A stretch of DNA of 64,000 nt from Marinobacter nauticus (GTDB lineage Bacteria; Pseudomonadota; Gammaproteobacteria; Pseudomonadales; Oleiphilaceae): contig NZ_RBJB01000002.1 in assembly GCF_003634635.1 (NCBI RefSeq), positions 806,001-870,000 of the forward strand. The letters run 5' to 3'. Shown here in pieces: positions 31,870 through 40,978 of the stretch (its first letter is position 1; each line of letters starts with the position of its first letter). The notes under the pieces were generated by a model. The model was not told the DNA's origin. It was given only the letters and a program-made list of their open reading frames with translations, and did not search any database. Both the position numbers and the translations under genes were made by a program.

Positions 31870-32610
31870 TCACAAGAACTCATCCATAAGTGCTTCCAGA
31901 TCCCGGGTATCGCGAGGCTTGGCCCGACAGGCCGTTGTTCCGGCATCGACACAGGCCTGACGATAGTCCTGGCTGCGGTTCGCAGAGATGGTCACTATTG
32001 GTGTGTATACCGGGAGGAGATTCTGATGGCGAATGGCTCTGATGGCTTCGATTCCATCCATAAAAGGCATTTCGCCGTCCATCAAGACCAGGTCCCAGCG
32101 ATCATCCGCAACGGCCAGGAGTGCCTCCACACCATCACTGACTCCGGTCACCTGAACGCCCAGGTTGGAGAGCTTCTTGCACATCACCATCCGTACTCCC
32201 GCATCGTCATCCACCACAAGTACTCGGACAGGCAGTGAAAACCCCAGTCGACGTGCCAGGGGCTCCGGTCTGGACGGCGAACGCGGTGCCGGGTTCTCTT
32301 CCAGAATGGTCGAAATGCGTTCCCCACCAAGCACCAACCTGACCCAACTCCTCAGAGCCAGAAACATCAATGCCAGCGCCAGAAGACTCGTCAGGGGAGC
32401 ATGATATGGGAGCCAATAATTAATAAATCGTATTTCGAAGTTCGAAAACAGCGTCCACTCCAGGGCAATCAACGCTGCTACTCCGGCAATCGTGATTAGT
32501 GAGGCAGAGCATGACCGCTGCACCAGCGCACCCGATGCGCTCTGATCTTTGAATGGGAATCTGATTATCTTTTCCTTAAATTCACTCGAAGTGTGCCGCC
32601 AACGTAACAA
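31870..32610 (-). CDS. Membrane-tethered response-regulator receiver protein
   Basis: The protein has two predicted membrane helices (about residues 35-57 and 72-96) followed by a single complete receiver domain (about 125-246) and nothing else. The receiver has the acidic pair (VLVVDDDAG), the phospho-acceptor Asp (LVLMDGEMP), the Ser switch (IVTISAN) and the conserved Lys (CRAKPRD). There is no kinase or output domain, so it resembles the two ends of a hybrid sensor kinase without its middle. The open-frame start is a TTG at 32610 with no Shine-Dalgarno sequence. That TTG lies in a box repeated in the ectD promoter, so the true start may be downstream (for example GTG at 32523). Function is unknown. 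Confidence 0.7.
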   Translation of the reverse strand: MLRWRHTSSEFKEKIIRFPFKDQSASGALVQRSCSASLITIAGVAALIALEWTLFSNFEIRFINYWLPYHAPLTSLLALALMFLALRSWVRLVLGGERISTILEENPAPRSPSRPEPLARRLGFSLPVRVLVVDDDAGVRMVMCKKLSNLGVQVTGVSDGVEALLAVADDRWDLVLMDGEMPFMDGIEAIRAIRHQNLLPVYTPIVTISANRSQDYRQACVDAGTTACRAKPRDTRDLEALMDEFL

Positions 32611-32618
32611 CGTGTTCT

Positions 32619-32642
32619 GTAACCGTCGTTAACATAGGTTAA
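32619..32642. promoter_or_regulatory. Two overlapping xTAAC-N4-GTTAA sites before the receiver and Crp/Fnr genes
   Basis: GTAAC-CGTC-GTTAA (32619-32632) and TTAAC-ATAG-GTTAA (32629-32642) share the central GTTAAC, with centres 10 bases apart, one helical turn. The 5-N4-5 geometry matches Crp/Fnr-family operators. The nearby Crp/Fnr gene at 32785 is the obvious candidate regulator. Confidence 0.5.
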
Positions 32643-32784
32643 ACCAGGACCATTATTCGAACACATTGAAAGGCCTGGTCCGCGACTCGCGCATTCGGCC
32701 CTTCCACTGACCTACCTTGCCCGTCCCGCCTTCCTTTGCTATCAATAGGTTGTTCACTGGCTGGCGGTAAGAAAAGGTAATCAC

Positions 32785-33537
32785 ATGGAAAGCGGTTGCA
32801 TCATCAAACACTTCGAGAGCTACGCCCCTATCTCCCGTTCTGAGGCAGAGCTGCTGGCATCCCTCGAGAAAAATCCCAAAGACTACGGCAAGAACAGCTA
32901 TGTGTGGTGCCAGGGGGATACACCCGGAGATTTCTACTCGCTGAAGCAGGGATGGGCTTACTCCTTCAGAGACTTGGAGGACGGCACCCGTCAGGTACTG
33001 GATGTCTACGTGCCGGGTAATGTGATCGGTTTGAGGGACTATGCGTTCCGGAGTCGTGTATCCGGCTTGAGAATGCTCACGGACGGAGTGCTGTGTGCCT
33101 TTCCCCGGTCTCGTCTGACAGAAGTCTTCGCGGAATCTTTGTTGCTTTGCAACATTTTTTTCACGATCGGATCACGAGATCAGGCCATCCTGATTGAGCG
33201 GCTGGTTAACCTGGGACGCCGGTCCGCGCGGGAAAAAGTTGCTCATTTCCTGGTTGAAACCGTCTATCGTGTGGACAGGACCGTTACCCAGCCAAACCAG
33301 CCACTACACCTTCCCCTCACGCAGTCACTGATTGCGGATGCTCTCGGCCTCAGTGCAGTCCACGTAAACCGGGTATTTCAGGAACTGAAGGACGAAGGCC
33401 TGGTTAGCTCACCCAACTCCGGAGTTCAGCTACAGGAACTGAATCGCCTCAAGGAAATTGCAAGGTTCGACCCGACGTATCTCGAGGAAGATATCCAGGC
33501 TGCCATGGGCGAGGCTGGGCAATTCAGGCAGTTATAG
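32785..33537 (+). CDS. Crp/Fnr family transcriptional regulator
   Basis: The 250-aa regulator has an N-terminal cyclic-nucleotide-binding-like domain (about residues 18-130, with GDTPGDFYSLKQGWAYSF) and a C-terminal winged helix (about 150-225). The recognition helix is ALGLSAVHVNRVFQEL. The FNR-type N-terminal Cys cluster is absent, and the Crp phosphate-binding RxS motif is not evident. The inducer is therefore unknown. The helix differs from FNR (E--SR) and CRP (RE--GR), so an unusual operator is expected. AAAAGG lies 7 bases before the ATG. It is divergent from the receiver gene and may control both. Confidence 0.88.
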   Translation: MESGCIIKHFESYAPISRSEAELLASLEKNPKDYGKNSYVWCQGDTPGDFYSLKQGWAYSFRDLEDGTRQVLDVYVPGNVIGLRDYAFRSRVSGLRMLTDGVLCAFPRSRLTEVFAESLLLCNIFFTIGSRDQAILIERLVNLGRRSAREKVAHFLVETVYRVDRTVTQPNQPLHLPLTQSLIADALGLSAVHVNRVFQELKDEGLVSSPNSGVQLQELNRLKEIARFDPTYLEEDIQAAMGEAGQFRQL

Positions 33538-33698
33538 ACCAGGACCGCGCAAGCACCATAATCAGACAAGAGCCCCTTGAGGTCGCTGCCCCATCCACGG
33601 CGAACTTACGCCGTCTCCTTTACCCTGTGCTCGGCTAATTCTGCCTTGGCATCGTCCTGCTGTGAAAGAGCGAAAACTATACACACAAACTTTGTCGC

Positions 33699-33735
33699 AA
33701 AAAAAAAATCCCGGAGCGTTAACCCCGGGATTTTT
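33699..33735 (-). terminator. fpr terminator
   Basis: On the minus strand AAATCCCGG / CCGGGATTT form a stem followed by a run of T residues. It lies just after the fpr stop. Confidence 0.85.
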
Positions 33736-33754
33736 CGCTCGTACTTTAGTCGAA

Positions 33755-34525
33755 TTACTGCTCCACGAAGGCCCGCTCAATCACATAGTGGCCCATGTCG
33801 CCACCACGGGCTTCGCGAAAGCCCATGTTATCGAGAATGGCACAGGTGTCCTTGAGCATACTCGGGCTGCCACAGATCATGAAGCGGTCCTGCTCCACGT
33901 CGAAGTCCGGCAGCCCCAGATCCCGGGTGATCTTGCCGGTTTCCATGGCATCGGTCAGCCGGCCCTGATTTCGGAAGGGCTCGCGGGTAACGGTGGGGTA
34001 ATACACCAGTTTGCCACTGACCATTTCACCAAAGAACTCGTTTTCTGGCAGTTCTTCAATCTCTTGCTGGTACGCCAGCTCCGAGATGTAACGTACGCCG
34101 TGGGTCAGGATCACCTTGTCATAGGCCTCGTAAACTTCCGGATCCTTGATGATGCTCATGAACGGTGCCAGCCCGGTGCCGGTGCTGATCAGCCAGAGAT
34201 TTCGGCCCGGCAGAAGATTGTCCAATACCAGCGTACCCGTTGGCTTGCGGCTGACCAGAATCTCGTCACCCACTTTGATCTGTTGCAGGCGCGAGGTCAG
34301 CGGGCCATCAGGAACTTTGATAGAGAAAAACTCCAGCTCTTCTTCATAGTTCGCACTGGCAATACTGTAGGCGCGCATCAACGGTTTGCCATCTGTCTCC
34401 AGACCGATCATTACAAAATGACCGTTCTTGAAGCGGAAGCCGGGATCCCGACTGGTCTTGAAGCTGAACAGCGTATCGTTCCAGTGGTGCACACTGGTTA
34501 CGGTTTCTTTCATCAGGTTGCTCAT
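33755..34525 (-). CDS. fpr: Ferredoxin/flavodoxin-NADP+ reductase
   Basis: The 256-aa flavoprotein moves electrons between NADPH and ferredoxin or flavodoxin. The FAD-binding motif is MRAYSIASANYEEE (about residues 49-62) and the NADP-binding motif is ISTGTGLAPFMSII (about 113-126). The C-terminus ends VIERAFVEQ without the extended aromatic tail of plant-type enzymes, as in proteobacterial subclass I/FprA. It is divergent from a LysR gene of the FinR type, which in Pseudomonas activates fpr under oxidative stress. Confidence 0.95.
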   Translation of the reverse strand: MSNLMKETVTSVHHWNDTLFSFKTSRDPGFRFKNGHFVMIGLETDGKPLMRAYSIASANYEEELEFFSIKVPDGPLTSRLQQIKVGDEILVSRKPTGTLVLDNLLPGRNLWLISTGTGLAPFMSIIKDPEVYEAYDKVILTHGVRYISELAYQQEIEELPENEFFGEMVSGKLVYYPTVTREPFRNQGRLTDAMETGKITRDLGLPDFDVEQDRFMICGSPSMLKDTCAILDNMGFREARGGDMGHYVIERAFVEQ

Positions 34526-34661
34526 GGGAGCCCTCGCCTATTAACGTCAGTCCATCAGGAATTGGGAATAGTTTAACCTTTTGCTTGAAATCGACAAAAC
34601 GGGCTGTTTTCATAAGGCTATTCGATTTTTCCGATAAACAGCTTCCACCGGAAGAGACCCT

Positions 34662-35567
34662 ATGAAATACAGCTTTCGTCAGCTCGAAGTTTTCCTGGCC
34701 GCCGCCCATTTCCAGAACATCACCCGGGCTGCCGAATCGCTGGCCATGTCCCAGTCCGCCGCCAGCAGCGCCCTGAAAGAACTGGAGAGCCAGTTCGATA
34801 TCCAGCTCTTCGACCGCGTGGGCAAACGGCTGCAATTGAACGAACTCGGCCGACTCTACCGGCCCAAGGCAGAGTCCCTGCTGGCGCAGGCCACGGAACT
34901 GGAACAGGCCTTCAGTAAACATTCAGAAGTCGGCGCCCTGAAAGTCGGCGCTACCCTGACTATAGGGAACTATCTGGCCGTGGGCGTGATGGCCAAATAC
35001 ATGAATACCCCTACCCGCCCGAAGGTTTCACTGGAGGTGGCCAACACCAGCTCCATAGCCCGCCGGGTCCGGGACTTCGAACTGGATATCGGTCTGATTG
35101 AAGGCGAGCTACAGTCCCCGGAGCTGGAGGTAATTCCCTGGCGGGAAGACGAACTGACGGTATTCTGCTCTCCGTCACACCCCCTGGCCCGAAAACAGGC
35201 TCTGACCGACGAGGACCTTCGTCAGGCGGTCTGGATTATGAGGGAACCGGGATCTGGCACGCGGCAGAGCTTTGAGCGGGGAATGCACGGCCTGTTGCCA
35301 GACCTCAACATCCTGCTGGAACTCGAACATACCGAGGCCATCAAACGGGCCGTAGAGGCGGATCTGGGCATCGGATGCCTGTCCAAAGTAGTCCTGGCCG
35401 ATGCTTTCAAACGCGGTAGCCTGGTCCCCCTGAGCGTCCCCGACTATCGGAAATTCGACCGTCAGTTCTACTTCATTCTGCACAAACAGAAATACCGCAG
35501 CGCCGGAATCGCCCGCTGGATGTCACTTTGCCAGGAGCTTCAACCTGCCAGAACCGGGCCGCTGTGA
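34662..35567 (+). CDS. finR: LysR-family regulator, FinR-like
   Basis: The 301-aa LysR-type regulator has an N-terminal winged HTH (about residues 1-60, SQSAASSALKELESQFDIQL) and a periplasmic-binding-like effector domain (about 90-295). In Pseudomonas, FinR is encoded divergently from fpr and activates it in response to superoxide. The identical arrangement here is the basis for the symbol. The two genes share a 136-base intergenic region with an AT-rich stretch. The 3' end overlaps convergent miaE by 28 bases. Confidence 0.78.
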   Translation: MKYSFRQLEVFLAAAHFQNITRAAESLAMSQSAASSALKELESQFDIQLFDRVGKRLQLNELGRLYRPKAESLLAQATELEQAFSKHSEVGALKVGATLTIGNYLAVGVMAKYMNTPTRPKVSLEVANTSSIARRVRDFELDIGLIEGELQSPELEVIPWREDELTVFCSPSHPLARKQALTDEDLRQAVWIMREPGSGTRQSFERGMHGLLPDLNILLELEHTEAIKRAVEADLGIGCLSKVVLADAFKRGSLVPLSVPDYRKFDRQFYFILHKQKYRSAGIARWMSLCQELQPARTGPL

Positions 35568-36151
35568 AAGCGGAACTCGGAATCCGGAGATTCAATCAGC
35601 TTTTGCTCGATGGCCAGGAACTGCACAACGCGTTCATCCACCGGGCCACCATTGGCCTGCTCGGCCAGCGTCAGGTAATCCTGGTAATGACGTGCCTCGG
35701 ATTTAAGCAGGCTGTTGTAGAACTCAGCCAGCTTTTCATCCAGCGAGGGAGCCAGGGCAGCAAAACGCTCACAGGATCTGGCCTCAATAATGGCGCCGAC
35801 GATCAAGACATCGACCAGCCGCCCGGGATCCTCTGTTCGTACCGCTTCCCGCAGGCCGGCGGCATACCGTGCCGGTGACAGATGCGCATAGGTAACCCCC
35901 CGCTTTTTCATGATCGCCAGTACCTGCTCGAAGTGCCTCAGTTCCTCACGGGCCAGACGCGACATCTTGTTGAGCAACTCGGTGTTGTCCACGTAGCGAT
36001 ACATCAGACTCAGCGCGGTGGACGCCGCCTTCTTTTCACAATGCGCATGATCGATCAGCAGCAGGTCCTGGTTCGCCAGGGCGCTGTCAATCCAGGTTTG
36101 CGGGGTACGGCACGGAAGGAAATCGTGAATTTCTTGCAGAGCATCGTTCAT
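35540..36151 (-). CDS. miaE: tRNA-(ms2io6A)-hydroxylase
   Basis: This non-haem di-iron monooxygenase hydroxylates the isopentenyl group of ms2i6A at tRNA position 37. The four-helix bundle shows paired Glu/His ligands: AHCEKKAAST, REELRHFEQV, EARSCERF and SEARHYQDYL. I place the start at the ATG at 36151 (203 aa). An in-frame GTG 45 bases upstream is possible but lacks a better ribosome-binding site. It is monocistronic and convergent with finR, with overlapping 3' ends. Confidence 0.92.
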   Translation of the reverse strand: MNDALQEIHDFLPCRTPQTWIDSALANQDLLLIDHAHCEKKAASTALSLMYRYVDNTELLNKMSRLAREELRHFEQVLAIMKKRGVTYAHLSPARYAAGLREAVRTEDPGRLVDVLIVGAIIEARSCERFAALAPSLDEKLAEFYNSLLKSEARHYQDYLTLAEQANGGPVDERVVQFLAIEQKLIESPDSEFRFHSGPVLAG

Positions 36152-36408
36152 ATCGGGGTTCAGGCTGAAAATTCGGGAGGCCGGAGTATAGCGCACTTAG
36201 CAGATTCCTCCGACCTCTGTCCAACTTAACTTTATAAGGGGTTTCCTATAGAATGCAGCGCCAGATCAAGGAGTCTCTGAATAAATCCTGAAACCCCATC
36301 AGTGATTTGAGGCGTTATTCAGAGGCTCCTGCGGCCTTTTCGCCAAAAAACTCCCGCCGGGCACCACGCCCACAGCGCGGAACATTCCAACTGATGAGGG
36401 TCCATATC

Positions 36409-39003
36409 GTGTTAGAAGCCTATCGTGAACACGTTGCCGAACGTGAAGCCCTGGGTATTCCCCCCAAGCCCCTGAACGCCGAGCAGACCGCCGCCCTGGT
36501 TGACCTGCTGAAGAACCCGCCGGCCGATGAAGAAGAAACCCTGGTTTACCTGCTGGAAAACCGCATTCCGCCGGGCGTAGACGAAGCTGCCTACGTTAAG
36601 GCTGCATTCCTGTCTGCCATCGCCAAGGGCGAAGCCTCTTCCCCGCTGGTCAGCAAAGAATACGCTGTGAAACTGCTGGGCATGATGCAGGGCGGTTACA
36701 ACATCGAGACCCTGGTTGAGCTGCTGGACAACAGCGACCTGGCCGAACTGGCCGGTGAGCAGCTGAAGAAAACCCTGCTGATGTTCGACGCCTTCAACGA
36801 TGTGAAGGAAAAGATGGACGCCGGCAACGCCGTTGCCAAGTCTGTGGTTGAGTCCTGGGCCAACGCCGAGTGGTTCACCAACAAGAAGAAGGTTCCCGAG
36901 AGCACCAAAATGGTGGTGTTCAAGGTGACCGGCGAAACCAACACCGACGACCTGTCTCCGGCCCCGGATGCCTGGTCCCGCCCGGACATCCCGCTGCACG
37001 CCCGCGCTGCCTATAAAATGGAACGTGACGGCCTGAAGCCGGAAGAGCCCGGCGTAACTGGCCCGATGAGCCAGATCGACGAAATCAAATCCAAGGGCCT
37101 GCCCGTTGCCTTCGTTGGTGACGTAGTGGGTACCGGTTCTTCCCGTAAGTCTGCCACCAACTCTGTTCTGTGGTTCTTCGGTGAAGACATCCCGGGCGTG
37201 CCGAACAAGCGCGCTGGCGGTGTCTGTATCGGTAACAAGGTTGCCCCGATCTTCTTCAACACCATGGAAGATGCCGGTGCTCTGGTATTCGAGGCCCCGG
37301 TTGACGACATGAACATGGGCGACGTCATCGAAATCCGCCCGTACGAAGGCAAGATCCTGAACGAAGCCGGTGAAACCATCTCCGAGTTCAAGTTCAAATC
37401 TGATGTGATCCTGGACGAAGTTCAGGCCGGCGGCCGTATTCCGCTGATCATCGGCCGTGGTCTGACCAACAAGGCCCGCCAGGCTCTGGGCATGGGCGCT
37501 ACTGACATCTTCCGTCTGCCGAAAGATCCTGAAGCTGGCGACAAGGGTTTCACCCTGGCCCAGAAGATGGTTGGCAAGGCATGCGGTCTGCCGGAAGGCA
37601 AAGGCGTTCGCCCGAACACCTACTGTGAGCCGCACATGACGACCGTAGGCTCCCAGGACACCACTGGCCCGATGACCCGTGACGAGCTGAAAGACCTGGC
37701 GTGTCTGGGCTTCCAGGCAGACCTGGTGATGCAGTCCTTCTGTCACACCGCCGCTTATCCGAAGCCGGTTGACGTTGAAATGCAGCACACCCTGCCGGAC
37801 TTCATCCGCACCCGTGGCGGTGTTTCCCTGCGTCCGGGCGACGGCATCATCCACTCATGGCTGAACCGCATGCTGCTGCCGGACACTGTGGGCACTGGTG
37901 GTGACTCCCACACCCGTTTCCCGATGGGCATCTCCTTCCCGGCCGGTTCTGGCCTGGTGGCCTTTGCCGCTGCTACCGGCGTTATGCCGCTGGATATGCC
38001 GGAATCCGTTCTGGTTCGCTTCAAAGGCGAAATGCAGCCTGGCATCACCCTGCGTGACCTGGTACACGCCATCCCGCTGTACGGCATCAAGCAGGGCATG
38101 CTGACTGTTGAGAAGAAAGGCAAGATCAACGAATTCTCCGGCCGTATTCTGGAGATCGAAGGTCTGGAGCACCTGACTGTCGAGCAGGCGTTCGAACTGT
38201 CTGACGCCTCTGCCGAGCGTTCCGCTGCCGGTTGTACCATCAACCTGTCGGAAGACTCCGTGGCTGAGTACCTGCGCTCGAACATCGTAATGCTGCGCTG
38301 GATGATTGCTGAAGGTTACGGCGATCCGCGTACCCTGGAGCGTCGCGCCCAGCAGATGGAAGAGTGGCTGAAAGATCCGAAGCTGATGCGTGCTGATAAA
38401 GACGCGGAATACGCCCACGTGATCGAAATCGATCTGGCTGACATCAAAGAGCCGATCGTGTGCTGCCCGAACGACCCTGACGATGCCAAGTTCCTGTCCG
38501 AAGTGGCTGGTGACAAGGTAGACGAAGTGTTCATCGGTTCCTGCATGACCAACATTGGTCACTTCCGTGCCGCTGGCAAGCTGCTGGAGCAACACAAGGG
38601 CGCCCTGAGCACCCGCCTGTGGATGTCTCCGCCCACCAAGATGGATCAGCAGCAGCTGATGGAAGAAGGCTACTTCAACACCTACGGCACCGCCGGTGTT
38701 CGCACCGAGATGCCGGGCTGCTCCCTGTGCATGGGTAACCAGGCACGTGTAGCACCGAAGTCAACGGTCCTGTCTACCTCTACCCGTAACTTCCCGAACC
38801 GCCTGGGTGATGGTGCCAACGTGTACCTGACCTCCGCGGAACTGGCTGCTGTGGGCGCGGTACTGGGCAAACTCCCGACTCCGGCGGAGTACATGGAGTA
38901 CGCCAAGGACCTGAACAGCATGTCCAAGGAGATCTACAAGTATCTCAACTTCGACCAGATGGAAGAGTACACCCAGAAAGCATCTGAGGCTTCCGTAGCC
39001 TGA
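36409..39003 (+). CDS. acnB: Aconitate hydratase B
   Basis: The 864-aa TCA-cycle enzyme isomerises citrate to isocitrate through a [4Fe-4S] cluster. In the B type the small (swivel) domain is N-terminal. The cluster Cys lie in [15 protein letters not shown] and in GCSLCMGNQ near the C-terminus, with another in the [12 protein letters not shown] region. I chose the GTG at 36409, preceded by GATGAGGG, because the product then begins [13 protein letters not shown], matching E. coli AcnB. Codon use is strongly biased to optimal codons (CTG, GGT, AAC), indicating high expression. Confidence 0.96.
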   Translation: MLEAYREHVAEREALGIPPKPLNAEQTAALVDLLKNPPADEEETLVYLLENRIPPGVDEAAYVKAAFLSAIAKGEASSPLVSKEYAVKLLGMMQGGYNIETLVELLDNSDLAELAGEQLKKTLLMFDAFNDVKEKMDAGNAVAKSVVESWANAEWFTNKKKVPESTKMVVFKVTGETNTDDLSPAPDAWSRPDIPLHARAAYKMERDGLKPEEPGVTGPMSQIDEIKSKGLPVAFVGDVVGTGSSRKSATNSVLWFFGEDIPGVPNKRAGGVCIGNKVAPIFFNTMEDAGALVFEAPVDDMNMGDVIEIRPYEGKILNEAGETISEFKFKSDVILDEVQAGGRIPLIIGRGLTNKARQALGMGATDIFRLPKDPEAGDKGFTLAQKMVGKACGLPEGKGVRPNTYCEPHMTTVGSQDTTGPMTRDELKDLACLGFQADLVMQSFCHTAAYPKPVDVEMQHTLPDFIRTRGGVSLRPGDGIIHSWLNRMLLPDTVGTGGDSHTRFPMGISFPAGSGLVAFAAATGVMPLDMPESVLVRFKGEMQPGITLRDLVHAIPLYGIKQGMLTVEKKGKINEFSGRILEIEGLEHLTVEQAFELSDASAERSAAGCTINLSEDSVAEYLRSNIVMLRWMIAEGYGDPRTLERRAQQMEEWLKDPKLMRADKDAEYAHVIEIDLADIKEPIVCCPNDPDDAKFLSEVAGDKVDEVFIGSCMTNIGHFRAAGKLLEQHKGALSTRLWMSPPTKMDQQQLMEEGYFNTYGTAGVRTEMPGCSLCMGNQARVAPKSTVLSTSTRNFPNRLGDGANVYLTSAELAAVGAVLGKLPTPAEYMEYAKDLNSMSKEIYKYLNFDQMEEYTQKASEASVA

Positions 39004-39033
39004 GATCTTCTGAGGTAACCTACCTCTGATCTG

Positions 39034-39065
39034 AAAACGCCAGCCTTCGGGCTGGCGTTTTTTTT
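39034..39065 (+). terminator. acnB terminator
   Basis: The 12-bp stem AAAACGCCAGCC / GGCTGGCGTTTT has a TTCG tetraloop and an eight-base T tract. Confidence 0.95.
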
Positions 39066-39124
39066 GGTCCTGACACACAGGCCCGGCCACCCCCATGACC
39101 GGCGACACTCCATTGTTCAAGGAC

Positions 39125-39151
39125 AAAAAAAGGGCTCCCGAAGGAGCCCCT
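39125..39151 (-). terminator. putP terminator
   Basis: On the minus strand GGGGCTCC-TTCG-GGAGCCC is followed by TTTTTTT. It lies just downstream of the putP stop. Confidence 0.88.
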
Positions 39152-39171
39152 TATTCAGTGCAGGTGAATTA

Positions 39172-40666
39172 TCACCGTTCGATGTGCTGGTACTCACCGG
39201 CATCAGAAGTGGCCAGAGTCACCACAACGATAGCGATAAACGCAGCAATGAAGCCCGGGATAATCTCATACACACCCGGGCCACCCATGAACTCACCATT
39301 CCAGCCCAGAGATATCCAGATCATCACGGTGGCTGCACCTACGATCAGACCAGCCAGCGCGCCTGCACCGTTGGTACGCGGCCAGGTCAGGGCCAGGATG
39401 ATCAGAGGACCGAAGGCAGCACCAAAGCCCGCCCAGGCGTTACTGACCAGCCCCAGGACCTGGGAGTTGGGATCGGAAGCGATAACCGCAGCAACCAGAC
39501 CAACCGCAATAACGCAGGCACGGCCGACATTCACACATTCTTTATCCGTTGCTTCCTTACGCAGGAACAGGCGGTAGAAATCTTCGGTCAGAGAGGCGGA
39601 GGAAACCAGCAACTGACTGGAGATGGTACTCATGACTGCCGCCAGCAACGCAGCGTACAGGAAGCCGGTAATCAACGGGTGGAACAGCAGATCTGACAGA
39701 ACAATGAAAATGGTTTCCGGATCAGCAACGTCCAGGCCATTACGCACAGCATAGGCACGGCCAAACACACCCAGCGCGATCGCACCAATCAGGGAGATGC
39801 CCATCCAGGACATACCGATATTACGGGCAGTCCCTACCTCACCCACGGTACGGATAGCCATGAAACGCACGATGATGTGCGGCTGGCCGAAATAGCCAAG
39901 CCCCCAGGTAACCGCCGACAGCCAGCCAGCCAATCACCGTGAGCCCTTCCGTCCACGACAGGAGCGTTGGATCCACACTGTTCAGGGTCTCGGAAGCCTG
40001 GGCGAAACCACCACCGCCTTCGCCGAACAGCACCACTGCAGGCATGATGACCAGAGCGAGCATCATGATGCAGCCCTGTACAAAGTCCGTCATGCTCACC
40101 GCGAGGAAGCCGCCGACAACGGTGTAAGCCAGCACCACACCCAGGGTGATCACGATACCGGCGGCGTAGTCGCTCATGCCACCGAAGTTGAAGATACCAG
40201 CGAAGGCACTTTCAAACAGCTTGCCGCCGGCAACCAGGCCAGAGGCGGTATAAACCGCGAAGAACAGCACGATAACGATGGCTGATACTGTGCGCAGCGG
40301 CAGGGCCTTGGTTGGGAAACGGTTGGCCAGAAACGCCGGGATGGTGAGTGCATTGCCATAATGCACGGTCTGCTCCCGCAGCCGGGGTGCAACCACAACC
40401 CAGTTGATGAAAGCACCAACAAACAGGCCGATACCAATCCAGGCCGAGGCCAGACCGGTAACATAGAGGGCGCCGGGCAAACCCAGCAGCAACCAGCCAC
40501 TCATGTCTGATGCGCCGGCTGACAAAGCCGCAACTTTAGGACTGAGGGCACGGCCCCCCAGCATGTAATCCTCAGCAGTGGCTGATGATGTGCGCATGGC
40601 CCAGAGGCCAATTACGATCATCAGGGCGAAATACGCAAATAGACTGATCCAAACTCCAATAGCCAT
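39172..40666 (-). pseudogene. putP: Sodium/proline symporter PutP, broken by a 4-base frameshift
   Basis: Two overlapping frames together encode a complete SSS-family Na+/proline transporter of about 496 aa. The N-terminal part (40666 to about 39932) carries ASDMSGWLLLGLPGALY with the Na+-site Asp, and the frame ends at 39839. The C-terminal part starts with WLSAVTWGLGYFGQPHI and runs to 39172. The join lies in a GCCA tandem repeat (39921-39932) with three copies. Removing one copy restores ...TVIGWLSAVTWGLGYFG... in a single frame. All else looks intact, with about 13 membrane helices and no further stops. It may be a recent mutation, a phase-variable allele or a sequence error. Confidence 0.85.
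39921..39932 (-). repeat. (GCCA)3 tandem repeat causing the putP frameshift
   Basis: Three perfect copies of GCCA (TGGC on the coding strand) lie inside putP. Two copies would keep the conserved transporter frame. Confidence 0.85.
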
Positions 40667-40978
40667 ATGGCTCCTCCGGTTTTATGAGTCGGATAAGATC
40701 CGCTCGATTGGCACAACACCAGATCAAAGATCGGCACTGTGTGCCGTTTTTTTGTATGTCTCGGATTCGTCAGACCTGTAGCAAGAATCAACTTGCCGGG
40801 ATTCCTCATTGAATATAGCTGATCGCCAGATCTTTGCGACCAGCCAGCTCAGCTCCGGAGCCTCGGTCCTCGGGCGATATAAATTAGTATTACTACGGAT
40901 TCGAGGCTTACAAAATCCTACGATTATTTTGCAGAATCCTACGGGACTGACGTCAAAACCTACGAATCCGTGCCTGAA
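40667..40978 (-). promoter_or_regulatory. putP upstream region, gene-free
   Basis: This 312-base region has no supported gene. It contains three direct repeats (listed separately) and an AT-rich promoter-like stretch (AGTAATACTAATTTATATCG on the minus strand, about 40877-40896). That places the transcript start roughly 180-200 bases before the putP ATG. Confidence 0.5.
40912..40964. repeat. Three 21-bp-spaced direct repeats upstream of putP
   Basis: AAAATCCTACG (40912-40922), AGAATCCTACG (40933-40943) and CAAAACCTACG (40954-40964) are exactly 21 bases apart, two helical turns. This is the spacing of araI1/araI2-type half-sites. They adjoin the 3' end of an AraC-family gene and lie upstream of the likely putP promoter. 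Confidence 0.7.

Noticed and set aside
36412-37854. A 480-codon antisense frame opposite acnB
   Set aside because: acnB is unmistakable and highly codon-biased. The antisense product has no family features.
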